52,709 bases of DNA from Chloroflexota bacterium. Its GTDB lineage: Bacteria; Chloroflexota; Dehalococcoidia; Lucifugimonadales; UBA2985. The first letter of the stretch is position 1. Each line of letters begins with the position of its first letter. The stretch is from the NCBI GenBank assembly GCA_027622595.1, contig JAQBZZ010000006.1:1-52709 (forward strand), in the 5' to 3' direction. Shown here piece after piece: positions 38,994 to 52,300 of the stretch. Under the pieces are notes generated by a model, which saw only the letters and a program-made list of their open reading frames with translations, did not search any database and was not told the origin of the DNA. Both the position numbers and the translations under genes were made by a program.

Positions 38994-39227
38994 TTACGAT
39001 TCCATTATGTAATGCATGAATTCATCCCGGCTCATTTCGACGTCTCTAAGTATTTTAACTAGGAGACCCCTTCCTATAGACTCATTGCCATGAATCGGGA
39101 CTACAGTAGCTCTACTATCTGGATGGTCTAAGAAAATGTGACTTCCCCTTTGCCTTGTAACCGTAAACCCTGCACGTTCCAACGCTCTTATGATTTGGCC
39201 TCCGGAAAGAGCGGGTATCCTGCTCAC
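38994..39227 (-). CDS. hicA: HicA-family mRNA interferase toxin (GTG start)
   Basis: 77 aa; GGQIIRALERAGFTVTRQRGSHIFLDHPDSRATVVPIHGNESIGRGLLVKILRDVEMSRDEF. Confidence 0.88.
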   Translation of the reverse strand: MSRIPALSGGQIIRALERAGFTVTRQRGSHIFLDHPDSRATVVPIHGNESIGRGLLVKILRDVEMSRDEFMHYIMES

Positions 39228-39826
39228 ACCATTACTCTTTGAATCCCCACGAATTCCAGGGATTCTTCAGATATTTCCTTTCCTTGAACCTCAAGACAGA
39301 GGAGGATGGCCTCCTTTATCCGCTCAGTAAGCTCGTCCAGGGACTTGGCCTGGGTATAGCAGCCCTTGAGTTGGGGAACGGAGGCCACAAAGTAGCCGTC
39401 CTCATCTTTTTCAATTATTACCGTGAACTCTTTTGGCTTATGAGTCTCCTCAATAGACTTGACATGGATTGGCAAACCTTCTGGTAAATAGCAAAGTGTT
39501 CTGGGTCTTGTCCGCTCAGAGTTCCATTCAACAGTAGATAGTTCTGCTAGTAAGGGCATAACAAATGCACCACGATAGCTGAAGGGCTTGTCCTTGCCCG
39601 TATTGTCTAGCATCTTGTGTTTCCTCAATTCCACGTAAGCATCAAGGACCTTTGGCCATTTAACAAGGTCTGACTTGTTCGCCTTTACCTTGAAGCCTTC
39701 ATCAGTCACATCTAATATCTGGTTAGGCTCTCCTTGAGGAACAGTATGAATCGTTTTGCCTTTTAGCTTGCTCAATTCCCGTTTTACATCTGCCAGTTCT
39801 TGGTTCAAGCCTTGGTCAGTGCTCAT
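39224..39826 (-). CDS. hicB: HicB-family antitoxin with an extra ~125-aa N-terminal region
   Basis: C-terminal EFTVIIEKDEDGYFVASVPQLKGCYTQAKSLDELTERIKEAILLCLEV is HicB-like; N-terminal MSTDQGLNQELADVKRELSKLKGKTIHTV... is additional; 4-bp overlap with hicA. Confidence 0.85.
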   Translation of the reverse strand: MSTDQGLNQELADVKRELSKLKGKTIHTVPQGEPNQILDVTDEGFKVKANKSDLVKWPKVLDAYVELRKHKMLDNTGKDKPFSYRGAFVMPLLAELSTVEWNSERTRPRTLCYLPEGLPIHVKSIEETHKPKEFTVIIEKDEDGYFVASVPQLKGCYTQAKSLDELTERIKEAILLCLEVQGKEISEESLEFVGIQRVMV

Positions 39827-39837
39827 TCTCTACCTCC

Positions 39838-41684
<1,847 letters not shown>

Positions 41685-41992
41685 GTGGCATATCCAGTGT
41701 ATTCAGCAGATGTCGTCAGCAAATGCCGCTGGTTGACGACGTACTTGCAGTCCTTTAAGCTCATCTCCTTTTGTATTTCGCACTTTTCATTTTTCATATA
41801 AATTGCACAAAGAGACCGGAGTCACCATCTGACCGCTTATGATATTCTCTGAAACCAAGCCTTACGAAAATATACATAAAACCCACGGTATTATGCAGGG
41901 TTGTATTGCTTAAGGGGTTATAATGTAGACAGAGCCATGTCCGGCTAACGATAGCAGAAAACACCCATTAGATACGGAAAGGATACAAAAAT

Positions 41993-42286
41993 ATGTATGG
42001 TACAGTAGCCCACATACGAGTTAAGGAAGGTCACGGAGATGGCATCAAGCAGCTGTTGCGTGAATGGAATGCCGAGCGCGCGCCCAAGGTGAAGGGAGCG
42101 ATGCCCGGGTATCTGTTCCAACTAGATAAGGACCCACAGGACTGGATTATGATAGCCATGTTCCAGGACAAGGCGTCCTATGTTGCCAATGCCGAGGACC
42201 CTGACCAAGACCGGTGGTTCAAACGGCTCATGGAGCACTTGGAGGGAGAACCCCAGTGGAATGATGGCGAGGCCTTCGAGGTATAG
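41993..42286 (+). CDS. Antibiotic biosynthesis monooxygenase (ABM)-like dimeric alpha/beta-barrel protein
   Basis: 97 aa; MYGTVAHIRVKEGHGDGIKQLLREW...DPQDWIMIAMFQDKASYVANAEDPDQDRWFKRL. Confidence 0.65.
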   Translation: MYGTVAHIRVKEGHGDGIKQLLREWNAERAPKVKGAMPGYLFQLDKDPQDWIMIAMFQDKASYVANAEDPDQDRWFKRLMEHLEGEPQWNDGEAFEV

Positions 42287-42340
42287 AGGTTGCCCTGTCT
42301 GAGCCATGTGGTTGTTTGATGATGGGAGAGAGTAGATAAA

Positions 42341-43246
42341 ATGACCAACAGGGTCATTCATACAGAGAATCTGACCAAGTTCTACGGTAAGCACCGCGGC
42401 CTGATAGACCTCAATTTTGAGGTACGTGCCGGTGAAGTGGTCGGCTACCTGGGGCCGAATGGGTCGGGCAAGAGCACCACAATACGCCTCCTCCTGGACT
42501 TCATAAGACCCACGAAGGGTCGTGCGGAGGTTTTCGGTATGGATGTCCGCGCCTACAGCGTGGACATTCGCCGCAGGGTGGGCTACTTACCGGGCGAGTT
42601 AGTCCTCTACGAAAACCTGACCGGGCGGGAGATGCTGGTTCACCTCGCGAGCTTACGCGGCGGGGTGGACTGGAAATACGCAGAGGCCCTGGCCGAACGG
42701 CTTGAACTCGACCTCTCCAGATCAATAAAAACTCTCTCCAAGGGCAACAAGCAGAAGGTGGGGCTGGTGCAGGCCTTTATGCATCAGCCCGAGTTGCTGC
42801 TTCTGGACGAGCCGACGAGCGGTCTTGACCCGTTGATGCAGCAGGAGTTCTATCTCATGGCCAGGGAAGCAACGGCAGAGGGACGCACCGTGTTCCTTTC
42901 ATCCCATGTCCTGGCCGAAGTGGAGCGGATCGCAGACCGAGTGGGTATCATCCGAGAAGGGAAGCTTGTCTTGGAGGAAGAGGTGGCAACCCTCAAGGCC
43001 AAGGCCCTGCGCCAACTGGAAATGCATTTCGCTACGTCTGTGCCTGCGGAGGCCTTTACGGGGCTTCCAGGCGTGCGTGATATCAGAGTAGAGAACGGCA
43101 TCGTGCACTGCACTATAGAGGGTTCAGTAGACGCGTTGGTAAAGGCCGCTGCTCAGTTTGAGGTGGTCAATATCACGAGCCATGAGCCGGACCTAGAGGA
43201 GATATTCCTAGCCTACTATACTGAATGTGACAACCATGCTGAGTAA
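42341..43246 (+). CDS. ABC transporter ATP-binding protein (ABC-2 exporter type)
   Basis: 301 aa; GYLGPNGSGKSTTIRLLLDFIRPTKG, LSKGNKQKVGLVQAFMHQPELLLLDEPTSGLDPL. Confidence 0.95.
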   Translation: MTNRVIHTENLTKFYGKHRGLIDLNFEVRAGEVVGYLGPNGSGKSTTIRLLLDFIRPTKGRAEVFGMDVRAYSVDIRRRVGYLPGELVLYENLTGREMLVHLASLRGGVDWKYAEALAERLELDLSRSIKTLSKGNKQKVGLVQAFMHQPELLLLDEPTSGLDPLMQQEFYLMAREATAEGRTVFLSSHVLAEVERIADRVGIIREGKLVLEEEVATLKAKALRQLEMHFATSVPAEAFTGLPGVRDIRVENGIVHCTIEGSVDALVKAAAQFEVVNITSHEPDLEEIFLAYYTECDNHAE

Positions 43247-44036
43247 TATTCTTCTGAAAAACCTTAGAGATCAGCGTAAGTCATTCATGTGGTGGAGTAT
43301 CGGGATCAGCGCGTTGATTATTCTCACCATTCTTTTCTACCCGAGCTTTGCAGACTCCCCTGAATTCGATGATATCCTGGACAATATGCCAGAGGCGCTT
43401 GCGAAATTGTTTGTTGGAGCGGTTTCCGATCTCACCTCACCGGAGGGCTATCTCAACAGTCAGTTGTTTGTTCTGCTGGTGCCGCTTTTATTTATGTTCT
43501 TTGCCATTGCCCGCGGCAGTGGAGCTATAGCCGGAGAAGAGGAAAAAGGTACCCTGGACTTGCTGCTATCCTATCCTCTCAAACGTTCCCGTGTGCTGAT
43601 AGAGAAATTTGCTGCGATGGTTGTTACAATACTCGCGATGGCTTTTGTGTTCTGGCTGAGCATAGCAGTGGGTGCTGTAGCCATTGGAATGGATATCAGC
43701 CTTTGGCGAGTAGCAGAAGCGACATTGAGCGGTGTGTTCCTTGGTCTGGCTTTCGGTACACTGGCGTTGGCCTTGGGTTGTGCTAACAGCAATCGTGGGT
43801 TGAGCATTGGTGTAGCCAGCGCGCTGGGAGTAGCTGCCTATTTCCTCAACGCGCTTGCCCCTGTAGTAGATGCGTTGGAGCCTTTACAAAAACTGTCGCT
43901 GTTCTATTACTACATCGAGGCCGACCCTTTGAGTAATGGGCTTGACCTAGGGCACGTAGGGGTGCTGCTTGGCCTGACAGGGATACTCCTATCCGTAGCA
44001 CTGGTTACATTTAACCGCCGCGACCTGGTGACGTGA
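43236..44036 (+). CDS. ABC-2 type transporter permease
   Basis: Polytopic protein; ARGSGAIAGEEEKGTLDLLLSYPLKRSRVLIEKF; overlaps the ATPase gene. Confidence 0.9.
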   Translation: MLSNILLKNLRDQRKSFMWWSIGISALIILTILFYPSFADSPEFDDILDNMPEALAKLFVGAVSDLTSPEGYLNSQLFVLLVPLLFMFFAIARGSGAIAGEEEKGTLDLLLSYPLKRSRVLIEKFAAMVVTILAMAFVFWLSIAVGAVAIGMDISLWRVAEATLSGVFLGLAFGTLALALGCANSNRGLSIGVASALGVAAYFLNALAPVVDALEPLQKLSLFYYYIEADPLSNGLDLGHVGVLLGLTGILLSVALVTFNRRDLVT

Positions 44037-44105
44037 GCCTGACGCGATTGTCTGAAGCCTCATAGGCTGAGTGTTTCCTGTGTCAGGTGTGTTGTAATCT
44101 AGAAC

Positions 44106-44150
44106 CAGATAGTGCGCTGTCCCATCCTAGATGGGACAGCGCACTATCTG
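44106..44150. terminator. 20-bp perfect inverted repeat, bidirectional terminator
   Basis: cagatagtgcgctgtcccat-cctag-atgggacagcgcactatctg between convergent ABC permease and acnA. Confidence 0.85.
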
Positions 44151-44173
44151 TAACGCTACGTTTTCTTAGGGTT

Positions 44174-46849
<2,676 letters not shown>

Positions 46850-47021
46850 ATACCTGCCTTCCCTGAATAGAATGGTGTCACTGACGCGCTAGATTATGCC
46901 ATAGCAGGGGGTGAGAACGCCAGTGCATCCCAGTAAATCAGGAAGAACGGTGATAAAGAAACAGGAGTTACCTACATCAATAACTGGCAAGCCGGTGCCG
47001 ATTCTGGTAGACTGCCCCAGT

Positions 47022-47044
47022 TTGGTATATTTGGTATATACCAA
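47022..47044. promoter_or_regulatory. Candidate operator: 14-bp perfect palindrome plus a direct half-site repeat
   Basis: TTGGTATAT (47022-47030) followed by TTGGTATATACCAA (47031-47044) in the divergent acnA/cyclophilin intergenic region. Confidence 0.45.
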
Positions 47045-47084
47045 GCGACCCTCTGGAATATCGATTACTCATTAAGGAGCAAAC

Positions 47085-47606
47085 GTGGCTAATAAGTACA
47101 GTGCACCACCCCCAATGACCATAGACACGGACAAGAAAATCACCGCCACCATGCGCACCAGCAGCGGGACCATAGTCTTTGAACTGTTCCCGTCCGAAGT
47201 GCCGAAAACGGTGAACAACTTTGCGTTTCTGGCCAGAGAGGGCTACTACGACGGGGTTGTCTTTCACCGCATCATCTCGGGGTTCATGATCCAGGGCGGC
47301 GATCCCACCGGCACGGGAATGGGTGGCCCTGGTTATAGCTTTGAGGACGAGGCCGTGACGCGGGACTATTTGGCAGGGACCATTGCGATGGCCAATGCCG
47401 GCCCAAATACCAACGGAAGTCAATTCTTCATAGTGCACGAGCGCAGCGGCCTGCCAAAGAACTACACCATATTCGGTCAGGTCGTGGATGGGATGGATGT
47501 GGTGAACACGCTGGCTGGCCTCCCCGTGACCACTGGCTCTTCGGGAGAGCGTTCCACGCCCGTTAACCCCCCCACAATAGAGAGCATTGAGATCGCCGAG
47601 GGATAG
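47085..47606 (+). CDS. Cyclophilin-type peptidylprolyl isomerase
   Basis: 173 aa; VNNFAFLAREGYYDGVVFHRIISGFMIQGGDPTGTGMGGPGY...NTNGSQFFIV. Confidence 0.96.
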   Translation: MANKYSAPPPMTIDTDKKITATMRTSSGTIVFELFPSEVPKTVNNFAFLAREGYYDGVVFHRIISGFMIQGGDPTGTGMGGPGYSFEDEAVTRDYLAGTIAMANAGPNTNGSQFFIVHERSGLPKNYTIFGQVVDGMDVVNTLAGLPVTTGSSGERSTPVNPPTIESIEIAEG

Positions 47607-47708
47607 CCAGCTGGCCTTAGCAATTGGAGCAAACCGTAAATAGGGTCAGAGCATCCGTGAACCGGTCATTGGCGATGTGCTCGTGAATACCCTGGTGTAA
47701 ACAACAAT

Positions 47709-48539
47709 ATGCCATTCGAGATGACGCCCTTCTACGTGATCTTTTTACCTCTCCTTGGCATGGCTGTTGCTACCTTGGGAACGTTGGTAGGTCTCGGTGG
47801 TGGGTTCATTCTTGTCCCCATTCTGCTTTTCCTGTTTCCGGAGGCATCAGCCTCCACGGTCTCTAGCATCTCCCTTACAGTAGTTTTTCTGAACGCCGCC
47901 TCTGCCACCATTAGCAACTACAGGTCCCGACGCATCGATTTCAAGACCGCAGCCCTGTTAGGCATAGGGGCCATCCCCGCAGCAGTCCTTGGAGCCATGG
48001 CAGCCAGCAGAGTGACCAGAAACAACTTTGAAGTCTATATGGGCATCATGTTAATCCTTGGTGCGGTCTACGTGCTTTGGCGTAGCACAAAGGCAGCGGC
48101 ATTGAGGGTGAACCTAATCCACACGCCCAACAGGGAAATCCAGGAGCGTAGAGGACCTACCTATCGCTTCTATATCAACACGATAATGGCTGCTGGAATC
48201 AGTCCCGTGTCCGGCTTTGTTTCCAGCTTCTTTGGCATCGGCGGAGGCGTGGTCAACGTTCCCGCTATGACCTTCATCCTCAAGATGCCCGCCAGGTTAG
48301 TGGCTCCTACCGCGATGTTGCTGCTGGTGTTAACCTCGTCCTCCAGCCTCTTTACCCGCATTGTGACAAACCAGTACGAAGAGGGATGGCGCAGGGCCGC
48401 ACTTTTAGGCCTGGGAGCGTTGGTGGGCGCTCAGATTGGCATCTATTTGAGTTCTCGGGTGAACCAACGTGTGGTGCTGGTTATCCTCGCAGCCTCCATG
48501 ATCCTTGTCGGAGTCAGGCAGCTCGTCGTCGGCATCTAA
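47709..48539 (+). CDS. TauE/SafE (TSUP) family sulfite exporter-like membrane protein
   Basis: 276 aa; TLVGLGGGFILVPILLFLFPEASASTVSSISLTVVFLNAASATISNYRSRRIDFKTA; SSFFGIGGGVVNVPAM. Confidence 0.93.
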   Translation: MPFEMTPFYVIFLPLLGMAVATLGTLVGLGGGFILVPILLFLFPEASASTVSSISLTVVFLNAASATISNYRSRRIDFKTAALLGIGAIPAAVLGAMAASRVTRNNFEVYMGIMLILGAVYVLWRSTKAAALRVNLIHTPNREIQERRGPTYRFYINTIMAAGISPVSGFVSSFFGIGGGVVNVPAMTFILKMPARLVAPTAMLLLVLTSSSSLFTRIVTNQYEEGWRRAALLGLGALVGAQIGIYLSSRVNQRVVLVILAASMILVGVRQLVVGI

Positions 48540-48740
48540 TGCGATACTGCAGTGGGTACACGGCAACTCCTGGCTAACCTCAGCAGTTTCTCTTAACAAG
48601 CATATGAAAACCAGGGGCTGTACCCAAGAATTCTGGAGTAACTGGGCGGGCCAATCACCAGGCGATGTATCAATGAACACTTAAGCAACGGTGGCAGCAC
48701 TGTCCAGTTGTGAGAATTGAGCGAAGGAGGAACCCCGAGA

Positions 48741-49994
48741 ATGTCACACATGAACGAAGAGATAGTGTCCCAAACGGAAACGAAGCAACGCGCATCCTGG
48801 AACTTGATGATCGGGCTCGCCATGGGCCACGCTCTCAAGCACTTTTATCAGCAGGCATTCCTTCTCCTCATACCCTCGTTCAAAGAGGCCATGCTCTTGA
48901 GCGATGTCCAGGTGGGTCTCTTTGGCACAGCAAGGACGATTTCCAGTTCCATCATGAACATGCCCGCTGGCATCATCGCCGACATATGGCGGAGTAAGGT
49001 GGGTCTGATTCTGGCAGCCAGCCTCACAAGCCTGGCGCTGGGATACCTGATCATCGGCCTGAGCAACGTTTATTGGATCGTGCTTTTGGGAGTGGCCGTC
49101 ACAGGCTTGGGAACCTCCATGTGGCACGCACCGGCGTTTGGCACATTGGGAGCCATGTATCCTGACCGTCGAGCCACCGCCATGTCAGTCCATAGAATGG
49201 GAGGCTCGGTGGGGGATAGCATCTCTCCCGTAGTCATGGGACTGCTTCTGGGGGGTGTTGCCTTCTGGGGGCTGGAGTGGGGTGGATTGAGTTGGCGAGT
49301 ACTGGCCCTGATTTTGGTGGCCCCCGCCCTCCTTAGCGCCCTTGCGGTGCTGATATTCTATGGCAAAGCGAAGGGGGTGGAGGGCGCCAGCGGCACTCAA
49401 GACGTTGCTGCCTACATGCGCTCTGCTCGGGGTCTGCTAAAGAATGGCACCGTGGTGAGCATGGTTATGCTAACCAGCGTCCGCGCCATGGCCCACAACG
49501 GGCTAAACATCTTCCTCATCGTTTACATGGACGAGGACCTGGGGTTCTCGGCATTCACGATAGGCTATCACATAGCGCTTCTCACCCTCTTTGGCGTTGC
49601 CTCCGCGCCCATTCTGGGTTGGTTGTCCGACAAGATAGGCCGCCGCCCCATAATCTTCGTTGGCCTGGCCTCAATATCCATCCTCATCGCATCCATGCTT
49701 CAGTTTGGCGAAGGGCTGCCTTTCGCTCTTGTCCTGGCCTTGCTGGGTGTGTTCCTCTACTCAATCAATCCGGTTATGCTGGCCACAGCCATAGACGCTG
49801 TGCGCAGAGGGACCGAGGCCTCCGTGACAGCCCTGATGTTCACAGGGTCGGCCATCTTCGGCGCCATCTCACCGATCATTGCAGGGCGATTGCGTGAGTT
49901 GTACGGCATGGATGGCGTGTTCCTGTACTCGGCCGTTATCGTTGGCCTCGTCGCGTTAGCCGCTTTGTTTGTGCCAATGCGAAGGGCGTCCTAG
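48741..49994 (+). CDS. Major facilitator superfamily transporter
   Basis: 12-TM type protein; GWLSDKIGRRPIIFVGL; ATG at 48741 preceded by GGAGGA. Confidence 0.9.
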   Translation: MSHMNEEIVSQTETKQRASWNLMIGLAMGHALKHFYQQAFLLLIPSFKEAMLLSDVQVGLFGTARTISSSIMNMPAGIIADIWRSKVGLILAASLTSLALGYLIIGLSNVYWIVLLGVAVTGLGTSMWHAPAFGTLGAMYPDRRATAMSVHRMGGSVGDSISPVVMGLLLGGVAFWGLEWGGLSWRVLALILVAPALLSALAVLIFYGKAKGVEGASGTQDVAAYMRSARGLLKNGTVVSMVMLTSVRAMAHNGLNIFLIVYMDEDLGFSAFTIGYHIALLTLFGVASAPILGWLSDKIGRRPIIFVGLASISILIASMLQFGEGLPFALVLALLGVFLYSINPVMLATAIDAVRRGTEASVTALMFTGSAIFGAISPIIAGRLRELYGMDGVFLYSAVIVGLVALAALFVPMRRAS

Positions 49995-50016
49995 CCTAGG
50001 AGATGCAATTAAGCAG

Positions 50017-51090
50017 TCACATCCGAGGCCTTCTTCGTAAACTGTTGGCGATGCTCCGCAAGTGTTCAGCATCTACCGCGAAGGTTGCTGCACGCGTAAC
50101 CCTCTTGCTTCCTGCCGACACCCACTTCTTTGCCCAGAATGTCCATAGGACTCCTCCAGCAACCGTTACCATGAAGCCAAGAACCACAAAATAGGCCCAC
50201 GGCCACTTCAGTTCGGGCATGTTCTCGAAATTCATGCCGTAGATTCCGGCCAATAGACTAAGTGGCAGGAAGATGGAGGCCACAATGGACAGCACCCTCA
50301 TGGTCTCGTTCTGGCGATTCGCCACGGCCGATAGATAGAGAGACAGCGCCGTGTCGGCCCGTTCTATGAGCGATTGGTTGAGGTCCTCCATGCGGATGAT
50401 GTTGTCGTATACATTCCGGTAGAATATCCGGGCCTCCTCGCCGATCAGGCTGTAGTCACCTCTACTCAGTCTGTTCATAACCTCTCTCTGAGGGGCCATT
50501 GTCCTATGAATCCTCAAAGCCGAGCGCTTCAGTCTCAAGGTGACACTGAGGGTAGTATGATGTGGGTTCAGGATGGCTTCTTCCTCTATGGTCGCGGCAA
50601 CCTCTGTCATTTTGTCGATGGTTGGCAAGGCAAGAGCAACCAGGGCGTCCAGCATCGCATGAGCTAGGAATTGTGCTCCGTGCCTCATGTGGCTGCCATC
50701 CTCTTCAACCAATCGTGAAATGGTATCGATGCTAATCAGTGGAAAGTTGTGGTTACTCACGACATAATGGCTCCCCACGAAGAGCCCCAGCTCTGATACC
50801 CCAACCAGTTCACCTTGAGTGCTGTAATCAATCCCGTGACAGATGATGAAGATGTGGTCGCCGAAACTGTCCACCTTGGGTGGGTTGATACGTGTGCCCA
50901 CACAGTTTTCCACCGCAAGATAGTGGAATTCGAACACCTCAAGCAGGAACTCGCCGTCCTGCTCGGTAGTGTCGCTGACATCAACCCACAGGAGGCCTTC
51001 TTTGGAGGCAAAGGCTTCCTCAATATGTTGCCGGTCCATGTCTCGGTGCAATGTCCCATCCGGACTCAGGTAGTAGGCTTTGAACGACAT
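50017..51090 (-). CDS. corA: CorA-family magnesium/cobalt transporter
   Basis: 357 aa; C-terminal LAGIYGMNFENMPELKWPWAYF contains the GMN motif. Confidence 0.94.
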   Translation of the reverse strand: MSFKAYYLSPDGTLHRDMDRQHIEEAFASKEGLLWVDVSDTTEQDGEFLLEVFEFHYLAVENCVGTRINPPKVDSFGDHIFIICHGIDYSTQGELVGVSELGLFVGSHYVVSNHNFPLISIDTISRLVEEDGSHMRHGAQFLAHAMLDALVALALPTIDKMTEVAATIEEEAILNPHHTTLSVTLRLKRSALRIHRTMAPQREVMNRLSRGDYSLIGEEARIFYRNVYDNIIRMEDLNQSLIERADTALSLYLSAVANRQNETMRVLSIVASIFLPLSLLAGIYGMNFENMPELKWPWAYFVVLGFMVTVAGGVLWTFWAKKWVSAGSKRVTRAATFAVDAEHLRSIANSLRRRPRM

Positions 51091-51105
51091 ACGGCACCTC
51101 CTAAC

Positions 51106-51984
51106 TTACTGGCCAGAAATATTAGACACATCTTGGGGTGAGTTGCCAAAGTAAACCTTGGTGTGTGGCCAGGGAATCTCTATGCCTTCCTGATCGAACC
51201 GTTCCTTCAGCAGCTTTCTCAAGGCACCCGTCAGCGCCCACTGTTTCATGGGTTTGGTATCGGCCAGAATCTTGATCTCTATACCGGAGTCGCCGAAGTT
51301 GTTCACGCGTTCCACTTTGGGCGCTGTAATCAGATCGGGCCCCATGACAGGGTCGGCCTTCATCTGTTCGCCAACCTCATTTATGACGCTGAACACGTGG
51401 TCAAGGTTTACGCCGTAGGCGACCGGCATATCCAGGTTTATCCTGGCCCACTCCCTGGTCAGGTTACTGGCGAGTTCGATCTTGCTATTGGGGATGTTGT
51501 ACACCGTACCATTGAGGTCTCTTAGAACGGTTCGCCTGAGACTCATCTCTACCACAAGGCCGCCAATCCCGGCCACCGTCGCTACCTCGCCGACCCGATA
51601 CCAGTCCTCCATGAGGATGAAGAAGCCGTGCAGATAATCACGCACTATGTTCTGGGCGGCGAAGCCGACAGCCAGTGAGGCAAGGCCGACGGTAGACATA
51701 ATGGGGCCCAGATTGACCCCGAGCTGCCCAACTATCATCAGAAAGGTGATGACGGAGATTAAGAACGTCCCGGAGCGGGTTATAGCCATGCTCAGGGTCT
51801 CTGAGCGCCGCGCCAATTCATCTTTGGATTCCTCACGGATTCTCGGTATCTGCATTGTTATGAGACGTATGATGACACGCCGAAGCACCAACCGAGCAAA
51901 GAATGCCAGTGCCAATATCAATACTATGGCACCAACGTTGCTCAGGACCTCGGACACACTAACCGTGAAATCAAATGTGGGCAT
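51106..51984 (-). CDS. mscS: MscS-family small-conductance mechanosensitive channel
   Basis: MPTFDFTVSVSEVLSNVGAIVLILALAFFARLVLRR..., TVGLASLAVGFAAQNIVRDYLHGFFILMEDWYRVGEVATV; start with AGGAGG SD. Confidence 0.93.
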   Translation of the reverse strand: MPTFDFTVSVSEVLSNVGAIVLILALAFFARLVLRRVIIRLITMQIPRIREESKDELARRSETLSMAITRSGTFLISVITFLMIVGQLGVNLGPIMSTVGLASLAVGFAAQNIVRDYLHGFFILMEDWYRVGEVATVAGIGGLVVEMSLRRTVLRDLNGTVYNIPNSKIELASNLTREWARINLDMPVAYGVNLDHVFSVINEVGEQMKADPVMGPDLITAPKVERVNNFGDSGIEIKILADTKPMKQWALTGALRKLLKERFDQEGIEIPWPHTKVYFGNSPQDVSNISGQ

Positions 51985-52193
51985 AGTTGGCCTCCTGAAG
52001 AAGTAGGTTATGGTATCTAATAGTACACAATTTATTGTCATCGTCCCCGCATAACCACTTTGGACTTTCCGCAATCTCAATCGAAGCACTAATCTCTGCT
52101 GGACTGTCAGGGAGCACATTTCAGCAAAAACCTGAGCCTGAGGACACGGGATGGTTATGACTATCGACCTGTCCGGCTCCCTGGCCGTCTGAC

Positions 52194-52222
52194 TCGACTG
52201 GTACTGTTTCCTGGGTTACAAT
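52194..52222 (+). promoter_or_regulatory. Candidate promoter (TCGACT-17-TACAAT)
   Basis: TCGACT 52194-52199, TACAAT 52217-52222, upstream of the partial CDS at 52301. Confidence 0.4.
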
Positions 52223-52242
52223 CAAGCCGTCCATGCATCTAC

Positions 52243-52257
52243 TCAATAAGTTATTGA
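52243..52257. promoter_or_regulatory. Candidate operator palindrome TCAATAAgTTATTGA
   Basis: Perfect 7-bp inverted repeat with 1-nt centre about 20 nt downstream of the predicted -10. Confidence 0.4.
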
Positions 52258-52300
52258 ACTATCGGCATGAGGCAGTTAGAAAGTTCATAGGCATTTCAGA

